Positions 6,939 to 13,808 of a stretch of DNA of 13,857 nt are shown in pieces. Below the pieces are notes generated by a model that saw only the letters and a list, made by a program, of their open reading frames with translations, did no database searches and had not been told where the DNA came from. Position numbers and translations under genes: made by a program. Each line of letters begins with the position of its first letter. Position 1 is the first letter of the stretch. Source of the DNA: Coriobacteriaceae bacterium (GTDB taxonomy: Bacteria > Actinomycetota > Coriobacteriia > Coriobacteriales > UMGS124); assembly GCA_019420325.1 (NCBI GenBank), contig JAHZHK010000072.1, forward strand, positions 291-14,147, written 5' to 3'.

Positions 6939-8162
6939 ATGGCACGTGAGAAGTGCGTACTTGCATACTCGGGAGGTCTCGATACCTCTGTTTGCATCCA
7001 GTGGCTCATCAACGAGCGCGACCTCGATGTCATCACCCTGCTTGTCGATGTGGGACAGGACTGCGCTGACCTCGAGTTCGCCCGCCAGAAGGCCCTGAAC
7101 TGCGGCGCCATCGAGTCCATCGTCATGGACGTGCGCGACGAGTTCTGCGAGGACATGTGCTGCAAGGCCATCGCCGCCAACGGCCTGTACGAGAACAAGT
7201 ACCCGCTGCTGTCGGCCCTCTCTCGCCCGCTGATTTCCGCCAAGCTCGTTGAGGTCGCCCACAAGTACGGTGCGACCTACATCGCCCACGGCTGCACCGG
7301 CAAGGGCAACGACCAGGTGCGTTTCGAGGTCAGCGTTCAGGCGCTCGACCCCGACCTCAAGGTCATCGCCCCCGTGCGCGTGTGGGACCTCCACACCCGT
7401 CCGCAGGAAATCGCCTTCGCCGAGGCCCATGGCATCCCGGTGGCCGCCAAGAACGGCAAGCCCTACTCCATCGACGACAACCTCTGGGGCCGCGCCATCG
7501 AGTGCGGCGTGCTCGAGGATCCCTGGAACGAGCCTCCCGCGGACATCTGGGAGACCACGGCCGACCTCGCCGACTGCCCCGACACCCCTGAGGACGTCAT
7601 CGTGGGCTTCGAGGGCGGCAAGCCCTGCTCGCTCGATGGCGAGAAGATGAGCGTCCAGGATGTCATCGTCAAGCTCGACGCCATCGCCGGCCGCAACGGC
7701 TACGGTCGCCTCGACCAGATTGAGAACCGTCTTGTGGGCATCAAGAGCCGCGAGTGCTACGAGGTTCCCGGCGGCCTGGCCCTCATCTGCGCCCACAAGG
7801 CCCTTGAGGACCTGTGCCTCGAGCGCGAGCTGCTCCACTACAAGTTGGGCCTGGAGCACAAGTGGGCCGAGCTCGTGTACTACGGCCTGTGGTTCTCGCC
7901 CCTCAAGAAGGCTCTCGACGCCTTCTTTGCCTCCACGCAGACGCTGGTGACCGGCGAGGTCAAGCTGCGCTTCATCAAGGGCACCTGCACCGTGGTGGGC
8001 CGTCGCTCCGAGTACTCGCTGTACGACTACAACCTCGCAACCTACGACGAGGGCGACACCTTCAACCGCGACTCGGCCGCCGGCTTCATCGAGCAGTGGG
8101 GCCTGCCGAGCAAGGTTTGGGCCAAGCATCGCAAGGACACCGGCAACGAAGGCACCATCTAA
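6939..8162 (+). CDS. argG: Argininosuccinate synthase
   Basis: A 407-residue enzyme that joins citrulline and aspartate with ATP to give argininosuccinate. The N-terminal PP-loop reads YSGGLDTS (10-17). HGCTGKGNDQVRFE (117-130) and the DDNLWGRAIECG segment (~177-188) are highly conserved in the family; the C-terminal oligomerization helix region is present. The length is usual for bacterial ArgG. ATG at 6939 is preceded by GGAAGGGAG at a good distance; a start 18 bases earlier (6921) would include the ribosome-binding site. The stop overlaps the start of a 45-codon ORF by one base (TAATG), which in turn abuts argH, so all three are probably translated in a coupled way. No frameshift or odd composition is seen. 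Confidence 0.98.
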   Translation: MAREKCVLAYSGGLDTSVCIQWLINERDLDVITLLVDVGQDCADLEFARQKALNCGAIESIVMDVRDEFCEDMCCKAIAANGLYENKYPLLSALSRPLISAKLVEVAHKYGATYIAHGCTGKGNDQVRFEVSVQALDPDLKVIAPVRVWDLHTRPQEIAFAEAHGIPVAAKNGKPYSIDDNLWGRAIECGVLEDPWNEPPADIWETTADLADCPDTPEDVIVGFEGGKPCSLDGEKMSVQDVIVKLDAIAGRNGYGRLDQIENRLVGIKSRECYEVPGGLALICAHKALEDLCLERELLHYKLGLEHKWAELVYYGLWFSPLKKALDAFFASTQTLVTGEVKLRFIKGTCTVVGRRSEYSLYDYNLATYDEGDTFNRDSAAGFIEQWGLPSKVWAKHRKDTGNEGTI

Positions 8163-8299
8163 TGCTCGCCATGACGTTTTTGCTGGCCGACTTTATCGTC
8201 GTGCCCGCCAGCCTCATTGCGCTCACCTGGTTGCTCGCTGCCTACAAGCGCCGCTGCGACATGCATCCCGAGACGTTCGCCCCAACCGAGGAGGCTTAG
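8162..8299 (+). CDS. 45-residue single-pass membrane microprotein, function unknown
   Basis: A short ORF fills the gap between argG and argH exactly. Its ATG overlaps the argG stop by one base (TAATG), and its TAG ends 4 bases before the argH ATG. The end of the ORF also contains the GAGGAGG/AGAGGA ribosome-binding sites of argH. Residues 4-27 are strongly hydrophobic (FLLADFIVVPASLIALTWLL), followed by YKRR, predicting one membrane helix with the C-terminus inside, then a short hydrophilic acidic tail ending in PTEEA. An alternative ATG lies at residue 4. It matches no family that I recognise. It could be a genuine small membrane protein, possibly modulating amino-acid transport, or simply a coupling ORF that delivers ribosomes to argH. 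Coding status is inferred from the overlap geometry and the well-formed helix. Confidence 0.62.
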   Translation: MLAMTFLLADFIVVPASLIALTWLLAAYKRRCDMHPETFAPTEEA

Positions 8300-8303
8300 A
8301 GGA

Positions 8304-9716
8304 ATGGAAAACGCATCCCCCAACAAGGCTCTGTGGGGCGGCCGTTTCGAGGCCCAGCCCGCTGAGTTCCTCCAGCGCTATGGCGCGTCGCTCCCCTTCG
8401 ACAAGCGCATGTGGGCCGAGGACATCCAGGGTTCCAAGGCGCATGCCAAGATGCTTGCCCATGTCGGCGTCATCTCGCAGGAAGACGCGGATGCCATCCG
8501 TGCCGGCCTCGACGAGGTGGGCGCCGACATTGCTGCCGGCAACTTTGACTTCGACATCAACGACGAGGACATCCACATGTCGGTGGAGAAGTCGCTCACG
8601 CAGCGCATCGGTGCGGCAGGCGGTCGCCTGCACACGGGTCGCTCCCGCAACGACCAGGTGGCCCTCGACGACCGTCTTATCGCGCGCCGTCTGTGCCGCG
8701 AGCTGCATGCCAAGGTGTGCGAGCTGCGCGAGGCGCTGCTTGAGCGTGCTGAGGGCGAGTTCGGCGTCGTGATGCCGGGCTACACCCACATGCAGAAGGC
8801 GCAGCCGGTGCTCTTTAGCCACCATATGCTGGCCTATTACTGGATGTTCACCCGCGACGCCAAGCGCCTGCGCGACGCCTACGACGCCGCCGATGTGTGC
8901 CCCCTGGGCAGCGCCGCGCTTGCCGGCACCACCTACCCGCTTGACCGCTCCATGGTGGCCGACGAGCTGGGCTTTGCCGACATCACGAAGAACTCCATGG
9001 ACTCGGTGAGCGACCGCGACTTCTTCCTCGACTTGCTCTACGCCTGCTCGGTTGCGCAGATGCACCTGTCGCGCCTGTGCGAGGAACTCGTGTACTGGTC
9101 GAGCGACGAGTTCCGCTTCATCACGATGGACGACACCTACTCCACGGGTTCCTCCATCATGCCGCAGAAGAAGAACCCCGACTTCGCCGAGCTCACGCGC
9201 GGCAAGACGGGTCGCGTCTACGGCGACCTGGTGAGCCTGCTCACCACGATGAAGGGCATCCCGCTGGCCTACAACAAGGACATGCAGGAGGACAAGGAGC
9301 CCGTTTTCGACGCCGTCGACACGGTGGCCGACGCGCTGCACGTGTGCGCCGGCATGATCCGCACCATGCGCGTGATGCGCGACAACATGCGCGCCGGTGG
9401 CCTGGGTGGCTTCATGGCCGCCACCGACCTGGCCGACTACCTCGTGGGCAAGGGCATGCCCTTCCGCGAGGCGCACTCGGTCATCGGCCACATGGTGCTG
9501 TCCTGTGAGAAGGCCGGCAAGCGCCTGCAGGACCTCACGCTCGATGAGCTCAAGCAGTTCAGCGAGCTGTTCGACGAAGGTGCCTTCGAGGCCACCGACA
9601 TCGACAAGGTCGTTGAGCGCCGCACCACTGCGGGCGGCACCGGCCATGAGCCCGTCCGCGTCCAGATTGCCCAGGCCAAGGAGGCGCTCGCCGCTGATCA
9701 GGCTTGGGGAAAGTAG
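8304..9716 (+). CDS. argH: Argininosuccinate lyase
   Basis: A 470-residue enzyme of the fumarase/aspartase superfamily that splits argininosuccinate into arginine and fumarate, the last step of the pathway encoded here. Visible signatures are LWGGRF near the N-terminus, HTGRSRNDQVALD (110-122), MPGYTHMQKAQPV with His162, and the superfamily signature GSSIMPQKKNPD (282-293) carrying the mobile-loop catalytic serine. The length fits the family. ATG at 8304 is preceded by GAGGAGG and AGAGGA, which lie inside the end of the microprotein ORF. An upstream in-frame GTG-like extension (8217) is a shadow of that ORF. A strong terminator follows 45 bases after the stop, ending the operon. Confidence 0.98.
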   Translation: MENASPNKALWGGRFEAQPAEFLQRYGASLPFDKRMWAEDIQGSKAHAKMLAHVGVISQEDADAIRAGLDEVGADIAAGNFDFDINDEDIHMSVEKSLTQRIGAAGGRLHTGRSRNDQVALDDRLIARRLCRELHAKVCELREALLERAEGEFGVVMPGYTHMQKAQPVLFSHHMLAYYWMFTRDAKRLRDAYDAADVCPLGSAALAGTTYPLDRSMVADELGFADITKNSMDSVSDRDFFLDLLYACSVAQMHLSRLCEELVYWSSDEFRFITMDDTYSTGSSIMPQKKNPDFAELTRGKTGRVYGDLVSLLTTMKGIPLAYNKDMQEDKEPVFDAVDTVADALHVCAGMIRTMRVMRDNMRAGGLGGFMAATDLADYLVGKGMPFREAHSVIGHMVLSCEKAGKRLQDLTLDELKQFSELFDEGAFEATDIDKVVERRTTAGGTGHEPVRVQIAQAKEALAADQAWGK

Positions 9717-9761
9717 GGCAGGAGAGCGTCGTAGCCCGATTCTACATATGCGTTGCCCGAA

Positions 9762-9790
9762 GGGCCGTCCACTAAGTGGGCGGCCCTTTT
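9762..9790 (+). terminator. Intrinsic terminator of the arg operon
   Basis: GGGCCGTCCAC pairs with GTGGGCGGCCC over 11 bp (one G-U) around a TAA loop, followed directly by TTTT and then GCGTTT. It lies 45 bases after the argH stop. Confidence 0.9.
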
Positions 9791-9809
9791 GCGTTTGAAG
9801 GCAGGGGAC

Positions 9810-9849
9810 GGCCTGTACGCACCGCCCGTCAAACCACCCGAATCATCTG
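9810..9849 (+). pseudogene. Relic of the 3' region of 16S rRNA (around E. coli positions 1388-1430)
   Basis: Within the argH-PBP intergenic region the plus strand matches the universally conserved 16S segment used for the 1391/1406 primers. The piece GTACGCACCGCCCGTCA differs from GTACACACCGCCCGTCA by one base. It continues as AACCACCCGAATCATCTG where Coriobacteriia 16S has, as I recall it, CACCACCCGAGTCGTCTG. Over the 27 bases 9815-9841 I count 25 matches. The left flank GGCCT also fits apart from one missing T. Similarity fades after 9849 (perhaps GATTGCCGGGCC against GAAGTCGCCGGCC). No 16S sequence flanks it on the left, so it is a fragment, not a gene, and probably carries no ribosomal function. 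Confidence 0.72.
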
Positions 9850-10054
9850 GTGGGCGGGCGATTGCCGGGCCGGGAGTTCCCTGGAATCTCGCTATATGAG
9901 GACGTGCGAGGGCGAGGCAGGCCCGCGTTGGGTAGGGCGGGCCCCGTGCAAGAGAGAGTCCAGGACCTATGCGGTGACGAGATGCTCTCTATGTGCTGGA
10001 GCTCGAGGGCGCAATGCCAGGAAGAACACGATGCTGTCCCGCCTGTCTTTCGGC
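9850..10054. other. GC-rich, structured intergenic DNA with no supported gene
   Basis: Between the two convergent terminators there is no credible ORF on either strand. Several complementary stretches are visible: CTCGC with GCGAG (9888-9910), GCCCGC with GCGGGC (about 9921-9942), and AGAGAG with CTCTCT (about 9951-9991). The stretch ATGAGGACGTGC (9896-9907) resembles the conserved 23S segment ATGAAGGACGTGC with one base missing, in the order expected after a 16S piece. It is too short to prove. A transcribed structured RNA or further decayed rRNA operon remains possible. Confidence 0.35.
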
Positions 10055-10086
10055 AAGAAAAAGGGTCCGACCAAACGGCCGGACCC
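10055..10086 (-). terminator. Intrinsic terminator of the penicillin-binding protein gene
   Basis: Read on the minus strand about 50 bases after the stop, GGGTCCG pairs with CGGACCC (with an inner CC/GG pair), followed by TTTTTCTT. The plus strand carries only TTT after the stem, so it acts mainly for the minus-strand gene. Confidence 0.85.
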
Positions 10087-10137
10087 TTTGCGTCAAATCT
10101 GCTGCAAGTCGAGAGACTCTGAGCGTGCGCCCGCTCC

Positions 10138-12249
10138 TTACACGTCGTCGTAGGAGACGTCGCCGTCGCCGGAGTTACTGCCCCCATTGCCGCCGTCTGA
10201 GCCATCGCCGCTGGTACCGTCGCCACTTGTGCCATCGCCGCTGGTGGTGCCGTCACCGGTGGGGTTGCCGTTCTCGTCGGTGGTTTCGTCTTCTTCGGTG
10301 GTCTCCTCTTCAGTGGGCTCGACCCAGGTGCCCTGCGAGAAGCTCCAAGAGTAGTTGTCGCGGTAGACGGGGCTGCCGGCTGCGGGGAACTCTGCGCGCG
10401 GCTCGTCTTGGAGCGCCTCGGTCACGAAGTGGGAGAAGATGGGGCTCGGCAGGGTGTGCGTGGAGCCCAGGGACCCCTGGTACCAGATCTCGGTCTCCGT
10501 GCGGTAGCCCACCCACACGGCCACGGAGATCTGCGGGGTATAGCCCACGAACCACAGGTCGCGCGTGTCGTCGGTGGTGCCCGTCTTGCCGGCCACGGGT
10601 TGGTTCACGTAGGGCTGGGCCTCGGTGCCGGTGCCGAAGGACACGACGCCCTCGAGGATGTCGGTCACGGCTCCCGCCACCTCGGGCGAGACGGCCTGGG
10701 TGCCCACGGGCTCATACTTGTAGAGCGAGTTGCCGTTACGGTCGAGCACCTCGGTGATGCAGGTGGTGTCGTAGTGCACGCCGCCGGTGGCCAGGGTGCC
10801 GTAGGCGGAGGCCATCTCAAGCACGCTGCAGCCGGCGGTACCCAGGGTGAGCGAGTTGTAGGCGTGGTCGGACAGGTCGGTCGTGATGCCCATGGCGTAG
10901 GCAGTGTCGATGACGCTTTGCACGCCAATCTCGTTGATGACCTGGGCATATACCGAGTTGCAGGAGAGGTAGGTGGCCTGGCGCAGGCTGATGTTGCCAT
11001 AGCTCTGGAACTGGTAGTTGTTCACCGGCCAGTCGCCCACCATGATGCCGCTGTTGCCGTTCGCCAGCACCGTGGGGTTCATACCGGCCTGGATGGCGGC
11101 GGTCAGCGTGAAGACCTTGAACGACGAGCCGGGTTGGCGTCGCGCCATCGTGGCGAGGTTGAACTGGTCGACGTTGTAGTCGCGGCCGCCCACCATGGCG
11201 AGGATGTAGCCGGTGTTGGGGTCGATGCACACCAAGGCGCTCTCAAGCTCGTCGTCTGCGTACTGCAGCACGCTCCACACGGCGTTTTCGGCTGCTGTCT
11301 GGTACTTGGGCGAGATGGTGGTCTTGACGGTGAGGCCGCCCTTGAAGATGACGTCGGTGGAGAACTGCGTGGAGAGCGTCGACTTCACGTAGTCCACGAA
11401 GTACGGGTAGGCGTAGGCGCCCGACTTCTCCGGGGGCGTGTAATTGAGCACGAGGTCGCTCGCGACGGCATCGTCGTATTCCTGCTGGGTGATGTGGCCC
11501 TTGTCGAGCAGATGGGCAAGCACGACGTTGCGGCGCTCGATGGCACTTTCGGGGTTTGCGAGCGGGTTGTAGTAGGAGGGCGACTGAGGCAGGCCCGCCA
11601 GCGTGGCCGCCTCGGCGATGGTGAGGTCCGCGCAGGACTTGCCGAAGTACGTCTGCGCCGCGGCCTCGATGCCGTAGCAGCCTGCTCCATAGTAGATGGA
11701 GTTGAGGTACATCATGAGGATGTCGTCTTTGGAGTACATCTGCTCGAGCTGCGTAGCGATGTAGGCCTCGCGCACCTTGCGTGACAGCGTCTGCTCAAAC
11801 TGCTCGTCGGAGAGCACCGTGTTGCGCACGAGCTGCTGGGTGATGGTGGAGGCGCCCTCCGAGCCGCCGGACAGCTGGGCCACGACGGCGCGCAGGATAC
11901 CCTTGATGTCGACGCCGTTGTGCTCGTAGAAGCGCTCGTCCTCAGTGTCCACCGTTGCCCACAGCACGTACTGGGAGCACTGGTCCTTGGTGATGGGGGT
12001 GCGGTTCTCCATATAGAACTGCGCGATGACGTTGCCGTCGGCGTCGAGCACCTTCGTGGGCTCGGCGAGCAGGTAGGCGTCGGAGTCCGAGTAGTCGGGC
12101 AGGTCCTTGAGCCACGACATCGCCAGCGAGTAGGTGGCCGATACCGAAGTGGCGACGCCTGCGATGACAAGCATCAGGGCGACGATGGCTATGTATTTGC
12201 CGACGCGTGGTTTGGCAGCCTTGCGCGTGGTGCGGTTGCGTGCGGTCAT
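10138..12249 (-). CDS. Class A (bifunctional) penicillin-binding protein, PBP1a family
   Basis: A 703-residue cell-wall synthase that polymerises lipid II and cross-links the peptides outside the membrane. A short basic cytoplasmic tail is followed by one membrane helix (~18-40). The glycosyltransferase-51 domain has TEDERFYEHNGVD with catalytic Glu103, GASTITQQLVRN (~132-143) and the RKVREAYIATQLEQ/YLNSIYYGAGCYGIEAAA region. The transpeptidase has SSFK (Ser375, Lys378), SCN (429-431) and KTGTT (555-559), so both active sites look intact. From ~644 the tail is Glu/Thr-rich, then Gly/Asp/Ser/Thr repeats. ATG at 12249 is preceded by AAAGGA; a TTG at 12297 would add 16 residues without a better site. 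It is a single gene with its own terminator, divergent from tyrS. Confidence 0.96.
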   Translation of the reverse strand: MTARNRTTRKAAKPRVGKYIAIVALMLVIAGVATSVSATYSLAMSWLKDLPDYSDSDAYLLAEPTKVLDADGNVIAQFYMENRTPITKDQCSQYVLWATVDTEDERFYEHNGVDIKGILRAVVAQLSGGSEGASTITQQLVRNTVLSDEQFEQTLSRKVREAYIATQLEQMYSKDDILMMYLNSIYYGAGCYGIEAAAQTYFGKSCADLTIAEAATLAGLPQSPSYYNPLANPESAIERRNVVLAHLLDKGHITQQEYDDAVASDLVLNYTPPEKSGAYAYPYFVDYVKSTLSTQFSTDVIFKGGLTVKTTISPKYQTAAENAVWSVLQYADDELESALVCIDPNTGYILAMVGGRDYNVDQFNLATMARRQPGSSFKVFTLTAAIQAGMNPTVLANGNSGIMVGDWPVNNYQFQSYGNISLRQATYLSCNSVYAQVINEIGVQSVIDTAYAMGITTDLSDHAYNSLTLGTAGCSVLEMASAYGTLATGGVHYDTTCITEVLDRNGNSLYKYEPVGTQAVSPEVAGAVTDILEGVVSFGTGTEAQPYVNQPVAGKTGTTDDTRDLWFVGYTPQISVAVWVGYRTETEIWYQGSLGSTHTLPSPIFSHFVTEALQDEPRAEFPAAGSPVYRDNYSWSFSQGTWVEPTEEETTEEDETTDENGNPTGDGTTSGDGTSGDGTSGDGSDGGNGGSNSGDGDVSYDDV
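10192..10260 (-). repeat. Short tandem repeats coding for GDGTS-type units in the PBP tail
   Basis: The DNA codes for consecutive GDGTTS, GDGTS, GDGTS and GDGS units (15-18 bases each), with synonymous differences between copies. Such a tract may vary in copy number by slippage. It encodes a flexible extracellular tail after the transpeptidase domain. Confidence 0.75.
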
Positions 12250-12285
12250 GCGGGGTGTCCTTTCGACGTGCACATGTAACCTTGT

Positions 12286-12291
12286 ATTATC
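12286..12291 (-). promoter_or_regulatory. Candidate -10 box (GATAAT) of the penicillin-binding protein gene
   Basis: On the minus strand TGATAATAC occurs about 37 bases before the ATG at 12249, giving a leader of roughly 30 bases. The -35 at a 17-base spacer reads TTTAGG (three matches to TTGACA), so this is tentative; a TG-type extended -10 does not fit exactly. Confidence 0.4.
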
Positions 12292-12415
12292 ACTCAAACC
12301 TTTGTGTCCCTAAAGCCTCAAGGGTCCCATGGGGGCGTTTCTTCATCGCCTGACTAGAAGCCTGAGTGAAAATTCGGCCCTAATCGCCGCTTAATTTGCG
12401 CTGGGGCGGGCTTTT

Positions 12416-12445
12416 TTGCCCAAAGTGCTATACAAGGCCTATACT
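12416..12445 (+). promoter_or_regulatory. Candidate promoter of tyrS
   Basis: TTGCCC (12416-12421) and TATACT (12440-12445) are separated by 18 bases, in an AT-rich stretch within the 258-base divergent region 12250-12507. It predicts a leader of about 55 bases. A run of six T's (12412-12417) directly before it follows an imperfect GC-rich hairpin (12377-12411) that could be a weak terminator insulating tyrS. Confidence 0.5.
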
Positions 12446-12457
12446 TCTATATTTATC

Positions 12458-12498
12458 GGTCAGCTGGGGACCGCCCCGACCCGCGTCAGAGTGGCGCG
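12458..12498 (+). promoter_or_regulatory. Two adjacent hairpins in the tyrS leader
   Basis: GGTC-agct-GGGG-accg-CCCC-GACC (12458-12481) forms a bulged hairpin. CGCG-TCAGAGTGG-CGCG (12482-12498) forms a second one ending just before the ribosome-binding site. An extended form of the second can borrow GA of the first stem, so the two may compete. The sequence does not match the T-box consensus. Confidence 0.35.
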
Positions 12499-12507
12499 TC
12501 TGAAAGG

Positions 12508-13725
12508 ATGAGTTTGTTGAACGTCTCAGTCGAAGAGCAGCTTCGCATCATCACCTCGGGCACCGACACGATCGTGCCGGTCGAGGGTCTCAAGAAGAAG
12601 CTCGAGCAGGGTCGCCCGCTCAACATCAAGCTCGGCGTCGACCCCACCAGCCCCGACCTGCACCTGGGCCATGCCGTGCCCCTGCAGAAGATGCGCCAGT
12701 TCCAGGACCTGGGCCACAACGTTACCCTCATTATCGGCAACGGCACCGCCTTCATCGGCGACCCTTCGGGCAAGAACTCCACGCGCCCGCAGCTCTCCCA
12801 TGAACAGATCGAGTCCAACGCCCAGACCTACGTCGAACAGGCCATGAAGGTCCTCGACCCGGCCAAGACCAAAATCGTCCACAACGGCGACTGGATCTTG
12901 ACTATGGACCTGGGCAAGCTGCTCGAGATTGCCAGCAAGTTCACCGTTGCCCGCATTCTTGAGCGCGACGACTTCACGAAGCGCTACACGAGCCACACCC
13001 CCATCGCCCTGCACGAGTTCCTCTATCCCGTGATGCAGGCCTACGACTCGGTCATGATCAACGCCGACGTGGAGATGGGCGGTCGCGACCAGCTCTTCAA
13101 CCTGCTCGCCGGCCGCGAGCTCATGGAGAAGATGGGCATGGAGCCCCAGGTGGCCCTGTGCATGCCGCTGCTCGAGGGCACCGACGGCGTGCGCAAGATG
13201 AGCAAGTCCTACGGCAACTACGTGGGCCTCACCGACACGCCTGACGACATGTTCGGCAAGATCATGTCCATCCCTGACAACCTCATCGTGCGTTACTACC
13301 GTCTCGCCACGCGCGTCGACGTGCACGAGATCGACGCCATCGAGGCCGAGCTGGCCGCCGGTACCGGCGACCCCAACGCCCTCAAGCGCAGGCTTGCCCG
13401 CATTATCATCGACAACTACCACACCCCCGGTGACGGCGAGAAGGCCGAGGAGGCTTTCAACCGCGTGCACAGGAACCACGAGGTGCCCGAAGATGTGGAG
13501 GAGTTCTCCTGCGACCTGTCCGGTGAGGTCTACCTGCCCGGCCTTCTCCAGGAAATCGGCTTTGCCGCCAGCGCCGGCGAGGGCCGCAGGCTCATCGACG
13601 GCGGCGGTGTGAAGGTCGACGGCGAGGCGCTGCCCGCCAAGAGCTACAACGTGCCCGGCTCCGACCTCGCGGGCCGCGTGCTGCAGGCCGGCAAGCGCCG
13701 TTTCGCGCGCATCCAGGCTCGTTAG
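12508..13725 (+). CDS. tyrS: Tyrosyl-tRNA synthetase
   Basis: A 405-residue class I aminoacyl-tRNA synthetase charging tRNA-Tyr. ATP-binding signatures are HLGH (52-55) and KMSKS (230-234). The tyrosine pocket region FLYPVMQAYDSV...ADVEMGGRDQLFN (~171-198) is intact, and the C-terminus (~340-405) is an S4-type RNA-binding domain (LIDGGGVKVDG). Size and the spacing between HIGH and KMSKS suit the TyrZ-like subgroup. The ATG at 12508 directly abuts the best Shine-Dalgarno (GAAAGG), so translation may really begin at TTG 12514 or 12517, shortening the protein by two or three residues. It is apparently monocistronic: divergent promoter upstream and strong terminator downstream. Confidence 0.97.
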   Translation: MSLLNVSVEEQLRIITSGTDTIVPVEGLKKKLEQGRPLNIKLGVDPTSPDLHLGHAVPLQKMRQFQDLGHNVTLIIGNGTAFIGDPSGKNSTRPQLSHEQIESNAQTYVEQAMKVLDPAKTKIVHNGDWILTMDLGKLLEIASKFTVARILERDDFTKRYTSHTPIALHEFLYPVMQAYDSVMINADVEMGGRDQLFNLLAGRELMEKMGMEPQVALCMPLLEGTDGVRKMSKSYGNYVGLTDTPDDMFGKIMSIPDNLIVRYYRLATRVDVHEIDAIEAELAAGTGDPNALKRRLARIIIDNYHTPGDGEKAEEAFNRVHRNHEVPEDVEEFSCDLSGEVYLPGLLQEIGFAASAGEGRRLIDGGGVKVDGEALPAKSYNVPGSDLAGRVLQAGKRRFARIQAR

Positions 13726-13774
13726 GGGCGATTTCAGCAAGGCTTGCTTTGCAAAGTAAGTGAGGCTTTCTTTT

Positions 13775-13808
13775 GGGCGGTCCGCCGTGCGCGGGCCGCC
13801 CATTTTTT
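13775..13808 (+). terminator. Intrinsic terminator of tyrS
   Basis: GGGCGGTCCGC pairs with GCGGGCCGCCC over 11 bp (one T-G wobble) around a CGTGC loop, followed by ATTTTTT. It lies 49 bases after the tyrS stop. The remaining DNA to the window end shows no gene. Confidence 0.93.

Noticed and set aside
8223..9647. A 474-codon minus-strand open frame opposite argH
   Set aside because: Shadow of the argH codon pattern; low-complexity Val/His/Ala/Gly composition and no recognisable motif.
9776..10153. Open frames crossing the argH-PBP intergenic region on both strands
   Set aside because: They read through both terminators and the 16S-like relic and have biased, non-protein-like composition.
12300..12507. 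T-box riboswitch controlling tyrS
   Set aside because: AGAGTGGCGCG only loosely recalls the T-box consensus AGGGTGGNACCGCG, lacks the central ACC, and no Stem I with a specifier loop is seen; the predicted leader is too short.
13742..13763. Small palindrome CTTTGCAAAG after tyrS
   Set aside because: Short, near the terminator, with no partner copy or gene context to give it a role.
12526..13803. A 425-codon minus-strand open frame opposite tyrS
   Set aside because: Complementary shadow of tyrS, overlapping its terminator, with no domain or ribosome-binding site.
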